In this document: positions 31,642 through 42,143 of the stretch, piece by piece | How positions within the stretch are numbered: the stretch's first letter is position 1 | Layout: each line of letters starts with the position of its first letter | NCBI RefSeq assembly: GCF_002873335.1 | Contig: NZ_MCUW01000078.1 | Span: forward strand, 59,511 to 123,510 | DNA: 64,000 nt | Direction of reading: 5' to 3' | From: Vibrio sp. 10N.286.49.B1 | GTDB taxonomy: Bacteria; Pseudomonadota; Gammaproteobacteria; Enterobacterales; Vibrionaceae | Position numbers and translations under genes: made by a program | The notes under the pieces: generated by a model | Database searches by the model: none | The model's input: only the letters and a program-made list of their open reading frames with translations | What the model was told of the DNA's origin: nothing

Positions 31642-32646
31642 ATGATTGAAGCTGATCGCTTAATTGCTCCAGAAAATCCAGTTTTCAAAGACGAAGACGT
31701 GATCGATAGAGCAATTCGGCCCAAAAAATTAGCCGACTACGAAGGACAACAGCATGTTAGCGACCAAATGGAAATTTTCATTAAGGCCGCGCAGTTGCGA
31801 AATGAACCGCTTGATCATTTATTGATCTTTGGCCCTCCAGGCCTAGGTAAAACAACACTCGCCAATATCGTTGCGAATGAAATGGAAGTGAGTATCAGAA
31901 CCACGTCTGGGCCTGTATTGGAAAAGGCAGGAGATTTGGCGGCATTGCTCACTAACCTTGAAGAAAACGATGTCCTATTTATTGATGAGATACACCGACT
32001 GAGCCCTATGGTTGAAGAGATCTTGTATCCTGCTATGGAAGATTATCAGTTGGATATCATGATTGGCGAAGGCCCAGCGGCACGTTCAATCAAGATCGAT
32101 TTACCCCCATTTACCTTGATCGGCGCGACCACAAGAGCGGGCTCGTTAACGTCTCCGTTACGTGATCGTTTCGGTATTGTACAACGCCTCGAATACTACA
32201 AAATCGCTGACTTACAACGTATTGTTCAGCGAAGTGCAGCCTGCCTAAATCTGTCTATGGAGCCTGAGGGAGCATTAGAGATTGCGCGTCGTGCCCGAGG
32301 AACGCCTCGAATTGCCAACCGCTTATTGCGTCGCGTACGTGATTATGCCGAAGTAAAAGGCGATGGCCATATTTGTTCTGATATTGCCGATAAAGCCTTG
32401 AATATGCTCGATGTCGATCATCAAGGGTTCGATTATATGGACCGTAAACTTCTTTTGGCCATTATGGAGAAGTTTTCAGGCGGCCCAGTTGGTTTGGACA
32501 ATTTAGCCGCAGCCATTGGTGAAGAAAAAGACACTATTGAGGATGTGATAGAGCCGTATTTGATTCAACAAGGCTATTTGCAAAGAACGCCGCGGGGAAG
32601 AATAGCTTCTGACCGCGCCTATTTGCATTTTGGTGTTGATAAGTAA
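31642..32646 (+). CDS. ruvB: Holliday junction branch migration ATPase RuvB
   Basis: The 334-residue AAA+ motor has Walker [10 protein letters not shown], Walker [11 protein letters not shown], sensor 1 IGATTRAG, the arginine finger region SPLRDRFGI and a C-terminal winged helix ([12 protein letters not shown]). With RuvA it drives branch migration. It is the last gene of the group. Confidence 0.97.
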   Translation: MIEADRLIAPENPVFKDEDVIDRAIRPKKLADYEGQQHVSDQMEIFIKAAQLRNEPLDHLLIFGPPGLGKTTLANIVANEMEVSIRTTSGPVLEKAGDLAALLTNLEENDVLFIDEIHRLSPMVEEILYPAMEDYQLDIMIGEGPAARSIKIDLPPFTLIGATTRAGSLTSPLRDRFGIVQRLEYYKIADLQRIVQRSAACLNLSMEPEGALEIARRARGTPRIANRLLRRVRDYAEVKGDGHICSDIADKALNMLDVDHQGFDYMDRKLLLAIMEKFSGGPVGLDNLAAAIGEEKDTIEDVIEPYLIQQGYLQRTPRGRIASDRAYLHFGVDK

Positions 32647-32978
32647 TCAATGTAAACGGATTGGGCAATAAACGTCAGCGATTATGGTAAACGCATCGTA
32701 ATGTTAGTCGCGCCCATCGACGATAAATAAAAAATAACTTTTCAATTTTACACCTACTAATCGGCATGCCGTTGATATGGCGTGGCATGCTGATGTTGCT
32801 GAATAGTAAACAGTGACTCATTCGATTTGAGCATGTTTTTAGCTATAACCCTTACCACTAAAGGGTTGCTTAAGCTTTACCTCCGCATTGACCCATTCCC
32901 CAATCTCGTTACAAATCCACGTTAAATTTGATCTGTGTCATTGTGAGCAAAGATCGTACAATCAACTCTTTGTCTTTA
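32647..32978. other. Intergenic region between ruvB and cydA
   Basis: A 10-bp hairpin (TCGGCATGCC with GGCATGCTGA, about 32760-32792) lies about 115 bases beyond ruvB and has no T run. No gene was seen. The rest leads into the cyd promoter region. Confidence 0.4.
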
Positions 32979-32992
32979 TTGATGTAAATCAA
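32979..32992 (+). promoter_or_regulatory. FNR box upstream of cydA
   Basis: TTGATGTAAATCAA is an exact TTGAT-N4-ATCAA FNR consensus, 214 bases upstream of the cydA ATG. FNR and ArcA control cydAB in response to oxygen in E. coli. Confidence 0.75.
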
Positions 32993-33130
32993 AGCACGCC
33001 AGTAAATAAACCTTTTGAAACTGATTCAATTTACCAGTAATATTAGCAGCAGCTATATTAGCGCAAGCTTAACAAATAACTAACCATTAGGGTACATATT
33101 CGCAACAAGGATGATGCTAAGTCTCAACAA

Positions 33131-33148
33131 GTTTAATGTAAATTAAAC
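33131..33148 (+). promoter_or_regulatory. Palindromic site upstream of cydA, possible ArcA site
   Basis: GTTTAATGTAAATTAAAC is a perfect 7-bp inverted repeat around GTAA. It resembles the GTTAATTAAA-type ArcA motif and lies 58 bases before cydA, close to the promoter. Confidence 0.45.
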
Positions 33149-33206
33149 AGTCATCCTTGTCGCTTAATATAGAACGTGTCGTTCAGCCGACACAAAAGGA
33201 GTTACC

Positions 33207-34793
33207 ATGATAGACGTAGTGGAGCTGTCGCGATTGCAATTTGCACTCACGGCGATGTATCACTTCTTGTTCGTTCCATTGACACTCGGTATGGCGTTTC
33301 TTCTCGCTATAATGGAGTCTCTGTACGTAATGACCGATAAGCAAATCTACAAGGACATGACAAAGTTCTGGGGTAAGCTGTTCGGGATTAACTTTGCACT
33401 TGGTGTTGCCACCGGTTTGACCATGGAGTTCCAATTCGGTACTAACTGGTCGTACTATTCACATTACGTGGGTGATATTTTTGGTGCGCCACTCGCCATC
33501 GAGGCCCTTGTTGCCTTCTTCCTAGAGTCCACTTTTGTCGGTCTTTTCTTCTTTGGCTGGGATAGGCTAAGCAAGCGTCAGCATTTAGCAGTAACATGGC
33601 TAGTTGCACTGGGTTCAAGCTTTTCTGCTTTATGGATCCTGGTCGCGAACGGTTGGATGCAACACCCGGTAGGTGCTGAGTTCAACTACGAAACCATGCG
33701 TATGGAAATGGTGAGCTTCGCTGATGTGGTATTGAATCCGGTTGCTCAGGTGAAATTTGTTCACACCGTGGCATCTGGTTACACCGCAGGTGCGATGTTC
33801 GTTCTTGGTATCAGCTCATACTATATTTTGAAAGGCCGCGATCTAGCATTCGCTCGTCGTTCATTTGCTATCGCGGCTTCTTTTGGGATGGCGGCAATCC
33901 TGTCTGTTATCATCCTAGGTGATGAGTCTGGCTATGAGTTAGGCGACGTTCAAAAAGTTAAACTGGCTGCAATCGAAGCTGAATGGCACACCGAACCTGC
34001 TCCAGCCGCATTCACCCTGTTTGGCCTGCCAAATCAAGACGAAATGCATACAGACTTTGCCGTCAAGATCCCATACGTGATGGGCATCATCGCCACGCGT
34101 TCTCTAGATACTGAAGTGACGGGCCTACGCGACCTACGTGAAGAGCACGTTGACCGTATTCGTACGGGTATGTACGCCTATGAGTTGCTTGAAAAACTTC
34201 GCGCCGGTGACCGCAGTGACGAGAACCTTGTTGCGTTTGATGAAGTAAAAGAAGACCTCGGCTATGGTCTCCTACTGAAGCGTTATACCGATCAAGTGGT
34301 TGATGCGACGGAAGACCAAATTCAAGCAGCCGCGGATGACTCAATCCCGACCGTTTGGCCGTTATTCTGGTCGTTCCGTGTGATGGTAGCGTGTGGATTT
34401 ATCATGTTATTCATCTTTGGTGCGGCATTTGTTCAAACGTGTCGTCAGAAGATCACCCAAAAGCCATGGCTTCTAAAAGCCGCGCTATTTGGTATGCCAC
34501 TGCCTTGGATTGCAATTGAAGCCGGTTGGTTTGTCGCAGAGTACGGTCGTCAACCATGGGCGGTGGGTGAAATCCTTCCTACCCACGTAGCGGCGTCCGC
34601 ATTAACAATGAGTCAGTTATGGACCTCGTTGTTTGCCATCATAGCGCTCTATACCGTATTCCTTGTTGCTGAAGTTTACCTCATGGTGAAATTCGCACGT
34701 AAAGGACCAAGTAGCTTGAAGACAGGCCGTTATCATTTTGAACAAAATGGCGACTCGGCTGAAGATAAAGTTAATCGACAAGTCGAAGCGTAA
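33207..34793 (+). CDS. cydA: Cytochrome bd-I ubiquinol oxidase subunit I
   Basis: CydA carries hemes b558, b595 and d and the quinol site of the high-affinity oxidase. The 528-residue protein has E. coli-like length and sequence: His in [24 protein letters not shown], the long quinol (Q) loop at about 255-385 and GRQPW ([15 protein letters not shown]). AAAGGAG lies 6 bases before the ATG. The operon continues as cydB-cydX-ybgE. Confidence 0.97.
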   Translation: MIDVVELSRLQFALTAMYHFLFVPLTLGMAFLLAIMESLYVMTDKQIYKDMTKFWGKLFGINFALGVATGLTMEFQFGTNWSYYSHYVGDIFGAPLAIEALVAFFLESTFVGLFFFGWDRLSKRQHLAVTWLVALGSSFSALWILVANGWMQHPVGAEFNYETMRMEMVSFADVVLNPVAQVKFVHTVASGYTAGAMFVLGISSYYILKGRDLAFARRSFAIAASFGMAAILSVIILGDESGYELGDVQKVKLAAIEAEWHTEPAPAAFTLFGLPNQDEMHTDFAVKIPYVMGIIATRSLDTEVTGLRDLREEHVDRIRTGMYAYELLEKLRAGDRSDENLVAFDEVKEDLGYGLLLKRYTDQVVDATEDQIQAAADDSIPTVWPLFWSFRVMVACGFIMLFIFGAAFVQTCRQKITQKPWLLKAALFGMPLPWIAIEAGWFVAEYGRQPWAVGEILPTHVAASALTMSQLWTSLFAIIALYTVFLVAEVYLMVKFARKGPSSLKTGRYHFEQNGDSAEDKVNRQVEA

Positions 34794-34808
34794 GCAGGGA
34801 GAAATAGA

Positions 34809-35945
34809 ATGTTTGATTACGAAGTCTTACGATTTATCTGGTGGATACTAATCGGCGTACTACTGGCTGGTTTCGCTATCACCGACGGTTTTGATATGGG
34901 TGTGGGCGCACTGGTCCCATTCGTAGGAAAAACGGATACGCAGCGTCGTGTCATGATTAATTCCATCGCTCCGCACTGGGATGGAAACCAAGTATGGTTG
35001 ATCACCGCGGGTGGTGCACTGTTTGCCGCTTGGCCACTGGTTTATGCAACGTCGTTCTCTGGTTTCTACTTAGCCATGATCTTGACGTTAGCAGCACTTT
35101 GGTTACGTCCTTTGGGCTTAGATTACCGCTCTAAAATCGAAGATCCAAGATGGCGTAATACTTGGGATATCGCCATTTCAATCAGTGGCTTTGTTCCGCC
35201 GATTATCTTTGGTGTGGCATTCGGAAACCTGTTACAAGGCGTACCGTTCCAGCTGAATGAATTCATGATGTCGACATACCACGGTTCATTCTTCGGCTTG
35301 CTCAACCCGTTTGCATTGCTATGTGGTTTTGTTAGCTTGTTCATGATCATTTTGCAAGGCTCTACTTGGTTGCAGATGAAAACCACTGGTGAGGTACATG
35401 ACCGAGCTCGCAGTATCGCTCAGGTTATGGGTCTACTCGTTGTCGGTGCCTTTGTTGCAGCAGGCTTCTGGATTCAAAACATTGATGGTTACGTAATTGT
35501 AAGTAGCCTTGATACAGGCGCAGCGTCGAATCCTCTCAATAAAGAAGTAGTACGTGAAGCGGGTGCGTGGATGGCGAACTTCGAGAAGTATCCATTGCTT
35601 TGGATTGCACCTGCACTAGGCGTGTTCATGCCATTACTCGCGGCGATTGCTTCTCGTTTTGAAAAATGTGCGTTTTCGTTCATCGCTTCAAGTTTAGCGA
35701 ATGGCGGTATCATTTTTACCGCAGGGTTTGCGATGTTCCCGTTTGTGATGCCAAGCAGCCTGAATCCAAGCCACAGTTTGACGATGTGGGATTCAACCTC
35801 AAGTGAACTGACGTTGAACTTGATGACTGGGGTTGCGTTTGTCATGGTACCGGTGATTCTTAGCTACACCGCTTGGACCTACTACAAAATGTTTGGTCGT
35901 CTTGATGACAAGTTCATCGAAGAAAACAAAAACTCACTTTATTAA
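34809..35945 (+). CDS. cydB: Cytochrome bd-I ubiquinol oxidase subunit II
   Basis: The 378-residue polytopic partner of CydA starts MFDYEVLRFIWWILIGVLL and has the conserved TDGFDMGVG and HWDGNQVWLITAGGALFAA segments. AGGGAG lies before the ATG. It needs CydX for a stable complex. Confidence 0.97.
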   Translation: MFDYEVLRFIWWILIGVLLAGFAITDGFDMGVGALVPFVGKTDTQRRVMINSIAPHWDGNQVWLITAGGALFAAWPLVYATSFSGFYLAMILTLAALWLRPLGLDYRSKIEDPRWRNTWDIAISISGFVPPIIFGVAFGNLLQGVPFQLNEFMMSTYHGSFFGLLNPFALLCGFVSLFMIILQGSTWLQMKTTGEVHDRARSIAQVMGLLVVGAFVAAGFWIQNIDGYVIVSSLDTGAASNPLNKEVVREAGAWMANFEKYPLLWIAPALGVFMPLLAAIASRFEKCAFSFIASSLANGGIIFTAGFAMFPFVMPSSLNPSHSLTMWDSTSSELTLNLMTGVAFVMVPVILSYTAWTYYKMFGRLDDKFIEENKNSLY

Positions 35946-35957
35946 GGAGCACATAGA

Positions 35958-36065
35958 ATGTGGTATTTTGCTTGGATTTTAGGTGTTCTTCTAGCGTGTG
36001 CGTTCGGCATCATTAACGCATTGTGGCTAGAACACAGTGAAATGATGGACAAGGACAGTGAGTAG
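35958..36065 (+). CDS. cydX: Cytochrome bd-I accessory subunit CydX
   Basis: A 35-residue single-pass protein starting MWYFAWILGVLLACAFGII, the hallmark of CydX, ending in a charged tail (MMDKDSE). AAGGAG lies 11 bases before the ATG, and the gene begins 13 bases after cydB. It stabilises the hemes of the bd oxidase. Its end overlaps the ybgE start by 8 bases. Confidence 0.95.
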   Translation: MWYFAWILGVLLACAFGIINALWLEHSEMMDKDSE

Positions 36066-36360
36066 TCTCAACGCGCAGGTTGCGAACCTTCACCAGTGGC
36101 TCGATAAAACGTGGTTACGCGTTATATCATTGTTGCTCGGTTTTGGTCATGTTGGGATATTCATGTGGCGACCGGATGCGTACGCAGAACAAATCGGTGG
36201 CTTTCCATCGGGCTTAGGGCTGGTTTTTGTCTTTGCTCTATGTTCCAGCATGGTATATGGCGTTGGTTTTAAACCAAGATTCTGGCTTTGGCAGATCGTC
36301 TTTAGCCCCTATATACCGCTCACTGTATTGAGTTACTTGACGATACTGTACGTAAGTTAG
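36058..36360 (+). CDS. ybgE: Cyd operon protein YbgE
   Basis: A 100-residue small membrane protein with about three hydrophobic segments (near residues 20-36, 48-66 and 76-98). It starts at GTG 36058 inside the end of cydX, which implies translational coupling. It is conserved in cydABX operons, but its role is not known. A terminator follows. Confidence 0.88.
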   Translation: MSSLNAQVANLHQWLDKTWLRVISLLLGFGHVGIFMWRPDAYAEQIGGFPSGLGLVFVFALCSSMVYGVGFKPRFWLWQIVFSPYIPLTVLSYLTILYVS

Positions 36361-36395
36361 AAAACATACGTTAGTGACTAAAGCCGTCAGTTAGG

Positions 36396-36426
36396 AAAAA
36401 GCTCGAGCATTCGCTCGGGCTTTTTG
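36396..36426 (+). terminator. Terminator after ybgE
   Basis: The stem AAAAAGCTCGAGC/GCTCGGGCTTTTT (one wobble pair) has an ATTC loop and a T-rich tail. Confidence 0.85.
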
Positions 36427-36600
36427 TTTTCTGGCATACCGTTTTTATTGATAAACCACACCAAACGGACACTTTTGGTAACAACTTAATCAGTTGAGTG
36501 TAAATTTTCGCACTTTATCCCAAATTTCTTGTCAGCAGTAATAACAATCATATCGACTTACGCTATATTAGGGCGTTGTTGTTTATAGGAAATTATCAAT

Positions 36601-37017
36601 TTGATTGACTTACCATCGTATTTTGAATTCCCGGTCACCGTGTATTACGAAGATACCGACGCGGGAGGCGTGGTCTACCATTCCAATTATTTGAAGTTTT
36701 TTGAGCGTGCACGTACCGAGCTACTGCGTAGTGTCGGCGTGAGTCAAAATGTCTTACTAGAAGAGCATATTGGTTTTGTCGTTCGCCACATGGATATCGA
36801 CTTTGTTCGAGGTGCTCGATTAGATGCCCATCTCACCGTCAAAACCGTTGTTTCAGAATTTAAACGCGCCTCATTAACGTTTCAACAAGAAATAGTCGAT
36901 GCAGAGGGTGTGACATTCTCGAAGGCACTGGTTAAAGTGGCATGTATTGATAATGTTAAAATGAAGCCGAAGGCAATACCTTCGTCAATCTTATTGGAGT
37001 TAAAACGTGAACGCTGA
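36601..37017 (+). CDS. ybgC: Tol-Pal system-associated acyl-CoA thioesterase YbgC
   Basis: A 138-residue hot-dog-fold thioesterase of the 4-hydroxybenzoyl-CoA thioesterase family, with [26 protein letters not shown], where the Asp in DTDAGG is the catalytic residue. The start is the TTG at 36601, preceded by AGGAA; the next ATG is far inside the domain. It overlaps tolQ and heads the tol operon. Confidence 0.92.
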   Translation: MIDLPSYFEFPVTVYYEDTDAGGVVYHSNYLKFFERARTELLRSVGVSQNVLLEEHIGFVVRHMDIDFVRGARLDAHLTVKTVVSEFKRASLTFQQEIVDAEGVTFSKALVKVACIDNVKMKPKAIPSSILLELKRER

Positions 37018-37693
37018 AATTTCGTTTTTGGATCTTTTTCTACAAGCCAGTTTGCTTGTAAAGCTTGTCATGATGATCTTGCTGGGAATGTCGGTCGTGT
37101 CTTGGGCTATGATCATCAAGCGTAGTAAGGTTTTAACGCAAGCGACCAAAGCCTCTGATGTCTTTGAAGACCGATTCTGGTCGGGCGCCGATTTGTCGGT
37201 GATCTACCAAGACGTGAAGAAACGTAAAGATGAACTCTCAGGAAGCGAAGAGATCTTTTACAGCGGCTTCACTGAATTTTTAAGATTAAGACAATCTAAT
37301 TCAGATTCGCCAGCTTACATCATGGAAGGGACTGGCCGTTCTATGCGTGTTGCGGTGGCTCGTGAGGTGGATGATCTTGAGGCAAACCTACCATTCTTAG
37401 CGACCGTGGGTTCTATCAGCCCATATATCGGCTTATTTGGTACTGTTTGGGGCATCATGCATGCCTTCATTGCCCTTGGTGAGGTCAAGCAAGCAACGCT
37501 CGCAATGGTGGCGCCGGGTATCGCTGAAGCATTGATTGCTACCGCGATGGGACTGTTTGCCGCTATTCCAGCCGTCATGGCCTATAACCGTCTGAGCACA
37601 AAAGTAGGTAAGCTAGAGCATAACTACGCAACGTTCTCAGAAGAGTTTTACTCAATCCTGCACCGTCAAGCGATGGCCGGTAAGGAACAGTAA
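37007..37693 (+). CDS. tolQ: Tol-Pal system proton channel subunit TolQ
   Basis: The 228-residue inner-membrane protein has three transmembrane helices (about 15-37, 133-155 and 167-190) and the MotA/TolQ/ExbB pattern [20 protein letters not shown]. With TolR it uses proton flow to energise TolA during envelope constriction. It starts at GTG 37007 within ybgC. Confidence 0.96.
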   Translation: MNAEISFLDLFLQASLLVKLVMMILLGMSVVSWAMIIKRSKVLTQATKASDVFEDRFWSGADLSVIYQDVKKRKDELSGSEEIFYSGFTEFLRLRQSNSDSPAYIMEGTGRSMRVAVAREVDDLEANLPFLATVGSISPYIGLFGTVWGIMHAFIALGEVKQATLAMVAPGIAEALIATAMGLFAAIPAVMAYNRLSTKVGKLEHNYATFSEEFYSILHRQAMAGKEQ

Positions 37694-38136
37694 TGGCAGG
37701 TTACCAACGTAAGAAAAGAAAACTGACCGCAGAGATAAACGTTGTCCCCTACATCGATGTGATGTTGGTGCTGCTGATTATCTTTATGGTGACATCACCT
37801 TTTGTTACTCAAGGGGTGGATGTGGAATTGCCAAAAACGTCAACGGCGAAGCCTGCGTCTGATCTTGCCGGCGATACCGACGCGAGCTTTATTATTGTTG
37901 AAGTGGATCGTGATGGAAATTTTGGCCTTAGTGTCAATAACGAAGACGTACAACGCGGTTTAAGCCTAGAAGACATAATTGTTAGGGTGCGTGCAGAATT
38001 GTCCATTAATCCTAATTCGCCTGTGGCTGTGGGCGGCGATGCCGCAACACCCTACGCCGAAGTGGTTTTATTATTAGATGAGTTGAGTCAAGCAGGGATA
38101 CCTAAAGTAGGCCTGTTGACCGATATCAGGGAATAG
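37693..38136 (+). CDS. tolR: Tol-Pal system protein TolR
   Basis: A 147-residue protein with one N-terminal membrane helix carrying the proton-binding Asp (INVVPYIDVMLVLLIIFMVT) and a periplasmic domain with the ExbD/TolR pattern. It overlaps tolQ by one base. Confidence 0.96.
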   Translation: MAGYQRKKRKLTAEINVVPYIDVMLVLLIIFMVTSPFVTQGVDVELPKTSTAKPASDLAGDTDASFIIVEVDRDGNFGLSVNNEDVQRGLSLEDIIVRVRAELSINPNSPVAVGGDAATPYAEVVLLLDELSQAGIPKVGLLTDIRE

Positions 38137-38149
38137 TCATCGCAGCAGT

Positions 38150-39175
38150 ATGAAGAAAAATAATAAAAACAACGCCACCCGTTACGGAAAGCCGATTGCC
38201 ATTTCTTTATTGGCGCATGTGCTCTTGATTGCGGCACTGCTTTTGGGTACGGATTTTACAATGGAAGAACCTGAGCCTACGGGCATGGTTCAGGCTGTTG
38301 TCATTGACCCTGCGCGAGTTCGGCAGCAAGCTCAAGAAATTCGTAAGCAACGCGAAACCGCCTCAAAGAAAGAGCAAGACCGCTTAGATAAACTGCGCAG
38401 AGAAAGTGAGCAGCTTGAAAGAAACCGTAAAGCGGAAGAGGAGCGTATTCGCACCTTGAAAGCGCAACAAGCTAAGCAAGCACAAGCGACACGCGAAGCT
38501 GAAAAACGCGCTAAGCAAGAAAACGAACGTGCAGCCAAAGCCGAAGCAGCAAGAAAAACTCAGGAAGCGGCAGTTCGCAAAGCCGAACAAGAACGTCTCG
38601 TCAAAGAAGCGGCGATTGTTAAGGCTGAGCAAGAACGTGTTGAGCGAGAAAAAGCCGCAAAAGAGGCGCAAGAAAAAGCTCGCCGTGAAAAAGAAGCGGC
38701 AGAGAAAGCTGAGCAACAACGCATCGAAAAAGAAAAGGCAGCCAAAGCCGCGGCAGAGAAAGCACGTCAAGAGCAAGAACGTTTGAAACAACTTGAACGT
38801 GAGAGGCAAGAACAAGAAGCCGCAATGAATGATATTTTTGCAGGGCTTGAAAGCGAATCTGAGTTGAATACATCAGCACGCTCACAGCATGTTGCATCTG
38901 AGTTGCAGAGAATGGGAGCGATTTACACCCAGCTTATTCAACAAAAACTGTTGCTTGAGGACAGTTTTCGGGGAAAGCAATGTCGAGTTAATTTGAAGTT
39001 GATTCCTGCTGGTAATGGCGCTATTGCCGGTGAGGTAAAGGTACTCGATGGGGACAACCGATTATGCGCTGCAACAAGAAGGGCGATTACGCAAGTAGGA
39101 ACCTTCCCGCTTGCCAAAGAAGCCGATGTAAATGCACAACTTAAGAACATCAATCTGACCGTCGTTCCAGAGTAA
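38150..39175 (+). CDS. tolA: Cell envelope integrity protein TolA
   Basis: The 341-residue protein has one N-terminal anchor (about residues 14-37). A long Lys/Glu/Ala/Gln-rich helical domain (about 60-225) is followed by a C-terminal domain with two Cys (KQCRVN and RLCAATRRA) that binds Pal, TolB and phage or colicin partners. The helical domain is shorter than in E. coli TolA (421 residues), as in other vibrios. Its low complexity yields several open frames on both strands that are not genes. Confidence 0.94.
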   Translation: MKKNNKNNATRYGKPIAISLLAHVLLIAALLLGTDFTMEEPEPTGMVQAVVIDPARVRQQAQEIRKQRETASKKEQDRLDKLRRESEQLERNRKAEEERIRTLKAQQAKQAQATREAEKRAKQENERAAKAEAARKTQEAAVRKAEQERLVKEAAIVKAEQERVEREKAAKEAQEKARREKEAAEKAEQQRIEKEKAAKAAAEKARQEQERLKQLERERQEQEAAMNDIFAGLESESELNTSARSQHVASELQRMGAIYTQLIQQKLLLEDSFRGKQCRVNLKLIPAGNGAIAGEVKVLDGDNRLCAATRRAITQVGTFPLAKEADVNAQLKNINLTVVPE

Positions 39176-39188
39176 TAAGGAAGAGCTC

Positions 39189-40541
39189 GTGATTAAGCGA
39201 ATATTAATGGGAATGGTATTGTTGTTTAGCGTTACGACGCAAACAGCCAATGCCGCTTTAGAACTTGTCATTACCGATGGTATTGATTCCGCGCGTCCTA
39301 TCGCGATTGTGCCATTCAAATGGGCAGGCGAGGGTGAGTTACCGCAAGATGTGTCGGGTGTTATTTCATCCGATTTACAGCGTAGTGGTAAATTTAGTCC
39401 GGTTGCGACCAGTAAAATGCCGCAAACGCCTTACGATGCGGCTGACATCAACTTTGAATCGTGGACACCGATCGGTGTTGATTCACTGCTGACCGGCACC
39501 ATAGTCAAAAAAGCCGATGGTAACTATGAAATTAGCTATCAACTGGTTGATGTCGTTCGTGGTCAATTAACTGGTGGTCAGTCTAAAGCGTTAAGCGACG
39601 ATGGCCAGCTGGTCCTGTCTAATGACCATGTATTATTTAAAAAGAAAGCGACTGTCCCGGCCAACCGTTTACGTGAATATGCGCACCGTATTGCCGATTT
39701 GGTCTACGAAGAGCTGACGGGTGAGCGTGGTGCCTTTTTAACACGTATTGCCTATGTTGTTGTCAACGATAAAGACCAGTACCCGTACCAAATGCGTATT
39801 GCCGATTACGATGGCTACAACGAAAAGCTCGTGCTTCGTTCAAAACAGCCATTAATGTCTCCAGCATGGTCACCCGATGGTAAGAAGCTGGCGTATGTGA
39901 GCTTCCAAAATGGTCAAGCTGAAATCTTTATCATGAATATCTATACCGGTAAGCGTGAAAAGATTACGTCATTCCCTCGTCACAATGGTGCGCCAAGATT
40001 CTCTCCTGACGGCAAGTCGCTGGCGATCACGTTATCAAAGACTGGGCAACTGCATGTATATACGCTCAACCTAGAAACGAGAAAACTTCGTCAAATAACT
40101 AGCGGTCGGTCAAATAATACAGAACCGTATTGGAAACCAGGTGGAAATTCCCTTATTTTTACGTCGGATAGGGGTGGTAACCCTCAGATTTATGAAGTAA
40201 ATTTGTCCGACGGTAAAACAAAACGAATCACATGGCAGGGTAGCCAAAACCTTGGTGGGCAGATCACCCCCGATGGTCGTTACCTCGTGATGGTCAATCG
40301 CTCGAACACGGGCTTTAATCTTGCTAAACAAGACTTAGAAACGGGTTCAGTACAAATCCTCACGAAAACACTGCTGGATGAGTCACCAAGTATCGCGCCA
40401 AATGGCGGCATGGTGATATATAGCTCCATTTATAACAAGACTAACGTTCTTTCAATGGTTTCAATTGATGGACGATTTAAAGCTAGACTACCGGCAACAA
40501 ATGGGCGTGTTCGAGCGCCCGCATGGTCACCGTTTTTATAG
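39189..40541 (+). CDS. tolB: Tol-Pal system beta-propeller protein TolB
   Basis: A 450-residue periplasmic protein with a signal peptide (cleavage likely after ANA, about residue 22), an N-terminal domain, and a six-bladed propeller whose blades show [19 protein letters not shown] repeats. It binds Pal and TolA. The start is GTG 39189, preceded by AAGGAAGAG. Confidence 0.96.
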   Translation: MIKRILMGMVLLFSVTTQTANAALELVITDGIDSARPIAIVPFKWAGEGELPQDVSGVISSDLQRSGKFSPVATSKMPQTPYDAADINFESWTPIGVDSLLTGTIVKKADGNYEISYQLVDVVRGQLTGGQSKALSDDGQLVLSNDHVLFKKKATVPANRLREYAHRIADLVYEELTGERGAFLTRIAYVVVNDKDQYPYQMRIADYDGYNEKLVLRSKQPLMSPAWSPDGKKLAYVSFQNGQAEIFIMNIYTGKREKITSFPRHNGAPRFSPDGKSLAITLSKTGQLHVYTLNLETRKLRQITSGRSNNTEPYWKPGGNSLIFTSDRGGNPQIYEVNLSDGKTKRITWQGSQNLGGQITPDGRYLVMVNRSNTGFNLAKQDLETGSVQILTKTLLDESPSIAPNGGMVIYSSIYNKTNVLSMVSIDGRFKARLPATNGRVRAPAWSPFL

Positions 40542-40570
40542 CAAATAAATTTTAGGTTAAGGAAAAAACA

Positions 40571-41092
40571 ATGCAACTAAACAAAGTTTTTAAGGGTTTG
40601 CTAATCGCACTACCAGTTCTTGCTATGACGGCTTGTAGCTCAAGTGACGACGCCGCATCAACAACAGGTTCAGAAACAACAAATCAACAACAAGAAACAA
40701 CCGTTGTAACGCCTATTGACCAAAGTGCACAGCTTTCTGAGCAAGAAATGAAAGAGAAAGCACTTCGTGAAAATCAAACTATCTACTTTGCGTTTGATAA
40801 CTCAACGATTGCTGGTGACTACGAAGACATGCTTGCGGCTCACGCGATGTACCTAAGCAAAGATGCAGCGCTTAAAGTGACTATCGAAGGTCATGCCGAC
40901 GAACGTGGTACGCCTGAGTACAACATCGCACTAGGCGAGCGTCGTGCACAAGCTGTTGCTAAGTACATCCAAGCACTGGGTGTTCAAGCAGACCAAATCT
41001 CTATCGTTAGCTACGGCGAAGAGAAACCATTAGTTCTAGGTCAGTCTGACGATGCATATGCAAAAAATCGTCGCGCAGTTCTAGTCTACTAA
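40571..41092 (+). CDS. pal: Peptidoglycan-associated lipoprotein Pal
   Basis: A 173-residue outer-membrane lipoprotein. The signal peptide ends in LAMTAC (lipidated Cys22), a Ser/Thr/Gln-rich linker follows, and the OmpA-like domain has [24 protein letters not shown] and GERRAQAV. It binds peptidoglycan and TolB. Confidence 0.97.
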   Translation: MQLNKVFKGLLIALPVLAMTACSSSDDAASTTGSETTNQQQETTVVTPIDQSAQLSEQEMKEKALRENQTIYFAFDNSTIAGDYEDMLAAHAMYLSKDAALKVTIEGHADERGTPEYNIALGERRAQAVAKYIQALGVQADQISIVSYGEEKPLVLGQSDDAYAKNRRAVLVY

Positions 41093-41123
41093 TTTAAAAA
41101 CGGCCACTGAGGGTTTAACCTTT

Positions 41124-41912
41124 ATGACAAGTAACATTAAGCGCGCAGTTACGCTTACGTTACTAGCCGGCGCAGCGAGCTCAGTGCTCGCTGCGAAAGC
41201 ACCGGTTACCGACTTGAGCACTGCAACATCATCTTCGGCGACGGTGGCTTCTCTTGCATCCGCACACGCTGCGACCAACGAGACCGATATTCAACGTTTG
41301 GAGCGTTTGCTTCAAAACCGTAATCGAGTGCAAGCGCAGATGCAGCAACAACTCGATGAAATGACGCAAGAAATCGCAACGCTTCGTGGTGAGCTAGAGC
41401 GAAACAGCTATAACATGGATCAAATGTTGCAGCGCCAGAGAGAGCTCTTTATCGAAATTGATAAACTTCGCTCACAAGGCAGCACTGCCGCCGCGGTTGC
41501 ACCTGCGGGCAAAGCCGCAGAATCAACAGGGAAGTTTAGTACCGATGTTGATGAGCAAACCGCCTACCAAAACGCGGTTGATTTGATCCTGAAGAAGCGT
41601 GATTACGCCGGTGCGATTGCCGCATTTAAGCAGTTTCAAACCGATTACCCTGATTCGACCTTCGCACCTAATACGCATTACTGGCTAGGCCAATTGTATT
41701 TTGCTAAGCGTCAAGACAGCGAAGCCGAAGCCAGCTTTAAAGCGGTACTGTCGTTTAAAGAGTCTAATAAGCGCGCCGATGCGCTGGTAAAACTAGGCGA
41801 TCTCGCAAAACGTGGTAATAAAGCGGCGGAAGCTAAAAAGTATTATCAGCAAGTCGTGGATGAATACCCGGCTAGCTCTTCTGCTAAAGTCGCCCAGACT
41901 AACCTGCAGTAA
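41124..41912 (+). CDS. cpoB: Cell division coordinator CpoB (YbgF)
   Basis: A 262-residue periplasmic protein with a signal peptide ending near SVLAAKA. A trimerising coiled coil (about 55-112, IQRLERLLQNRNRVQAQMQQ) is followed by C-terminal TPR repeats (AYQNAVDLILKKRDYAGAI, then YWLGQLYFAKRQ). CpoB links Tol energisation to peptidoglycan synthesis at the septum. It is the last gene of the tol operon. Confidence 0.93.
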   Translation: MTSNIKRAVTLTLLAGAASSVLAAKAPVTDLSTATSSSATVASLASAHAATNETDIQRLERLLQNRNRVQAQMQQQLDEMTQEIATLRGELERNSYNMDQMLQRQRELFIEIDKLRSQGSTAAAVAPAGKAAESTGKFSTDVDEQTAYQNAVDLILKKRDYAGAIAAFKQFQTDYPDSTFAPNTHYWLGQLYFAKRQDSEAEASFKAVLSFKESNKRADALVKLGDLAKRGNKAAEAKKYYQQVVDEYPASSSAKVAQTNLQ

Positions 41913-41979
41913 GGCATAGTGACGCGAGTTCGTGAGGAGATTTTTTTATCCCACACGCTTGCCACTTCATTACTTCCAG

Positions 41980-42010
41980 AAAAAGAGAGCTCGATTGAGC
42001 TCTCTTTTTT
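41980..42010 (+). terminator. Terminator after the tol-pal operon
   Basis: The stem AAAAGAGAGCTC/GAGCTCTCTTTT has a GATT loop and is followed by T residues. Confidence 0.9.
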
Positions 42011-42143
42011 CATCTGCCTTTGAATGTGTTTGGTTTGTTTGTCATCTATTGGCGAATCAACAGATAAGCACGCCTTAATTTTGTCCTTGGGCTCAGTTCC
42101 GTGTACAATACTCGGATTATTTGGAAGTAGCATAGAGCCCGCT

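Noticed and set aside
38384..38897. Several open frames on both strands inside tolA
   Set aside because: They arise from the Lys/Glu/Ala/Gln-rich repeat coding of the TolA helical domain.
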